From Verrucomicrobiota bacterium (GTDB taxonomy: Bacteria; Verrucomicrobiota; Verrucomicrobiia; Chthoniobacterales; UBA6821), in assembly GCA_016871655.1 (NCBI GenBank), contig VHCR01000074.1:1-7092 (forward strand): DNA of 7,092 nt. Reading direction: 5' to 3'. Positions within the stretch are counted from its first letter, which is position 1. Each line of letters starts with the position of its first letter. The position numbers and the translations under genes were made by a program. Positions 6,046 to 7,092 of the stretch are shown piece after piece. A model generated the notes under the pieces. That model searched no databases. It was not told the DNA's origin and saw only the letters and a program-made list of their open reading frames with translations.

Positions 6046-6615
6046 TTACCAGTTTTGCTGCTGCCTTTTTTTCTCTTGATAGCAGGAGCGGTCTGGATGT
6101 TTGGTTTGTTGACTGCTAAACGTCTGTGCTATTTTGTGAATCACAACATAGCAATCATGCGTGTAAAAAAGCGAGAAAGAATCTTCAAAACTTAACTGGT
6201 CATGAATCCAATGGCAAAGGATGGCTTCGCTAAACCGCTGCTGCTGCTCCAAAGAAGCTGCAAGGCCAATCCATCCCCGCAAATCAAAACAGCTATAAAA
6301 AGCAAGCGTTTCAAAAAAAACTGCAGCGGCCTCGTAGTGCTTATGGAGATAACAATCATACGCCGTTGCATAAAGCCCCTCCATGTCTTGCTCTCGGAGA
6401 TTTTGCAATTCGTAAAATGATTTTTGGTGGCGCATCACAGCATCGACAATCGCAGTGACAAGCTCTGGCTTTTCTCGCAACGTCTGCTGAAGAGCCAGGG
6501 CAGCACACTGCAACTTCGCGTAACTGTGCGAAACGTTCGGATGAGCGTTTTTTTGAAGGATCATAAAAAAGACGTTACTTCGTTGTTCCGATGACACCCT
6601 TAAGAAGAATCCCAT
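6046..6615 (-). CDS. Type III secretion class II chaperone, LcrH/SycD (Scc) family, TPR protein
   Basis: Class II chaperones bind T3SS translocators in the cytoplasm, keep them soluble and apart, and deliver them to the secretion apparatus. The family is recognised from its TPR core. L-Y-A-T-A-Y-D-C-Y-L-H-K-H-Y-E-A-A (81-97) parallels the LcrH/SycD stretch beginning L-Y-S-L-A-F-N-Q-Y. Next come a segment like F-Q-A-L-C-V-L-D-H-Y-D (here F-E-T-L-A-F-Y-S-C-F-D, 101-111), then G-L-A-A-S (117-121) and a second repeat with the F-S-E-A-I helix (128-132). A third repeat covers about 148-165. At 189 residues it is slightly longer than the usual 160-170 because of extra N- and C-terminal residues. Starting at Met18 would give 172. 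Neither start has a clear Shine-Dalgarno. It lies 57 bases after the small exported gene and 35 bases before its presumed substrate. In chlamydiae such genes are called scc2/scc3; I cannot tell which this is. Confidence 0.82.
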   Translation of the reverse strand: MGFFLRVSSEQRSNVFFMILQKNAHPNVSHSYAKLQCAALALQQTLREKPELVTAIVDAVMRHQKSFYELQNLREQDMEGLYATAYDCYLHKHYEAAAVFFETLAFYSCFDLRGWIGLAASLEQQQRFSEAILCHWIHDQLSFEDSFSLFYTHDCYVVIHKIAQTFSSQQTKHPDRSCYQEKKRQQQNW

Positions 6616-6671
6616 TGCAGAAGAAAAGCAATAGAAAAATGGAGGCGGTGGGATCTTTGAATCTCTTCGCT

Positions 6672-6677
6672 ATTATA
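6672..6677 (-). promoter_or_regulatory. Possible promoter -10 element ahead of the chaperone gene
   Basis: Read on the minus strand, TATAAT occupies 6677-6672, overlapping the stop codon of the small upstream gene and about 57 bases before the chaperone ATG. The preceding 16-18 bases are followed upstream by no good TTGACA match, so this is a half-promoter at best. It would let the chaperone and its substrate be transcribed separately from the small gene. Confidence 0.3.
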
Positions 6678-6957
6678 GTGTATTAACTCCGGGAGCTATT
6701 TCATAATCAAGGCCATCCTTCGTTGAAACAGCAAGAATTTGCGGCGCTATATCGTCGCTATACCATATTTCAGAATCATGAGATGATTGTAAAAATGTAA
6801 CATACTCTCCAACCTTGATATCGCAAGTCTCTCCCGATTGAATTTGTTGCAGGTTATTTTCTTGCCCAAAGCCTTGCATCAAGAATAGGGCAAAATTCAG
6901 TAGGTATATTGCACAATAAAAAATGGTTTTTGTTTTCATAAAAATCTGGAATAACAT
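6673..6957 (-). CDS. Small exported protein of unknown function
   Basis: It is at most 94 residues. The second methionine (codon 7, ATG at 6937-6939) gives a typical signal peptide start, M-K-T-K then a hydrophobic core, with cleavage likely near G-F-G-Q, leaving about 65 mature residues. The first methionine abuts the Shine-Dalgarno with no spacer, so codon 7 is favoured by protein features, although its spacing to AGGAGG is then too long (18 bases). The mature part alternates short polar and hydrophobic runs (I-K-V-G-E-Y-V-T-F-L, I-L-A-V-S-T-K-D-G) and ends P-G-V-N-T-L. This looks like a small beta-rich domain, perhaps a clipped Ig-like or pilus-N-type domain, but I would not assign it. It is first in the minus-strand cluster, before the T3SS chaperone. 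Whether it is functional or a remnant is open. Confidence 0.6.
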   Translation of the reverse strand: MLFQIFMKTKTIFYCAIYLLNFALFLMQGFGQENNLQQIQSGETCDIKVGEYVTFLQSSHDSEIWYSDDIAPQILAVSTKDGLDYEIAPGVNTL

Positions 6958-6963
6958 CCTCCT
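6958..6963 (-). promoter_or_regulatory. Strong Shine-Dalgarno with abnormal spacing
   Basis: On the minus strand AGGAGG directly touches ATG 6957-6955 (no spacer) and is 18 bases from the next in-frame ATG at 6939. Neither spacing is normal (5-9 bases). This is the only strong Shine-Dalgarno in the minus-strand cluster. It follows the palindrome CCTAGCTAGG (6961-6970), which overlaps it. Confidence 0.5.
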
Positions 6964-7027
6964 AGCTAGGCCCCGTCCGAATAGCGGTGGAGCTAGATTT
7001 TATGAGGGTTTGAGGGCGAAAGAAAGA

Positions 7028-7061
7028 TGGGCATAAGCAACGAAATTCGCTGTTATGCCCA
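7028..7061 (-). terminator. Strong hairpin upstream of the minus-strand cluster
   Basis: TGGGCATAA (7028-7036) and TTATGCCCA (7053-7061) form a perfect 9-bp stem, with further partial pairing inside (CG against CG around AAATT). Read on the minus strand the hairpin is followed by TCTTTCTTTC. This suits an intrinsic terminator of a minus-strand gene lying to the right of the window, or an attenuator ahead of the small exported gene 70 bases downstream. On the plus strand no T tract follows. Confidence 0.5.
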
Positions 7062-7092
7062 AAATTGATGCTTTATAATGGTAGAGAATCAA

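Noticed and set aside
7051..7079. Plus-strand promoter with TATAAT at 7074-7079
   Set aside because: The hexamer is perfect but the position for a -35 (about 7051-7056, TGTTAT) is poor, and no plus-strand gene can be seen before the window ends.

Overview
The window most resembles the genome of a Gram-negative intracellular bacterium with a type III secretion system (T3SS). An amoeba-associated or environmental chlamydia (Parachlamydia/Waddlia/Simkania-like) is my best guess. The grounds are low to moderate GC, weak or absent Shine-Dalgarno sequences on several genes, large coiled-coil proteins without recognisable domains, and an LcrH/SycD-type T3SS chaperone directly upstream of a large Ser/Thr/Gly-rich protein. 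That taxonomic call is inference: there is no rRNA, tRNA or housekeeping gene here to anchor it.

Left part (1-1133, + strand): the 3' portion of a gene that enters from outside the window. It encodes an acidic, helical protein with an internal duplication of about 90-100 residues. A 431-bp intergenic stretch (1134-1564) follows. It holds two REP-like palindromes in opposite orientation, bounded by a perfect 14-bp inverted repeat built on GGGGTCAGT, plus two AT-rich hairpins and a small hairpin covering the only plausible ribosome binding site of the next gene.

Centre (1565-4087, + strand): an 840-residue protein with a Sec signal peptide and long coiled coils, of unknown function. It ends in a perfect hairpin that contains its own stop codon and serves as the junction with the convergent minus-strand cluster.

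Right part (4106-6957, - strand): three genes read right to left. First is a small exported protein of about 90 residues, then a TPR-containing class II T3SS chaperone (LcrH/SycD/Scc family), then a 634-residue probable T3SS translocator or effector. The last has a long disordered N-terminal half, one hydrophobic segment and a helical C-terminus. The chaperone-then-substrate order matches known translocator operons (lcrH-yopB-yopD, ipgC-ipaB-ipaC, chlamydial scc-cop). The chaperone probably keeps the 634-residue protein secretion-competent. A TATAAT just before the chaperone gene may let the chaperone/substrate pair be transcribed separately from the small gene. A strong hairpin at 7028-7061 precedes the cluster.

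The most notable items are the unrecognised chaperone-paired T3SS substrate with a tandem RGD motif in a basic Gly-rich patch, the nested REP-like palindromes, and the hairpin over the ribosome binding site of the 840-residue gene. I see no CRISPR array, tRNA, rRNA or intact transposase.
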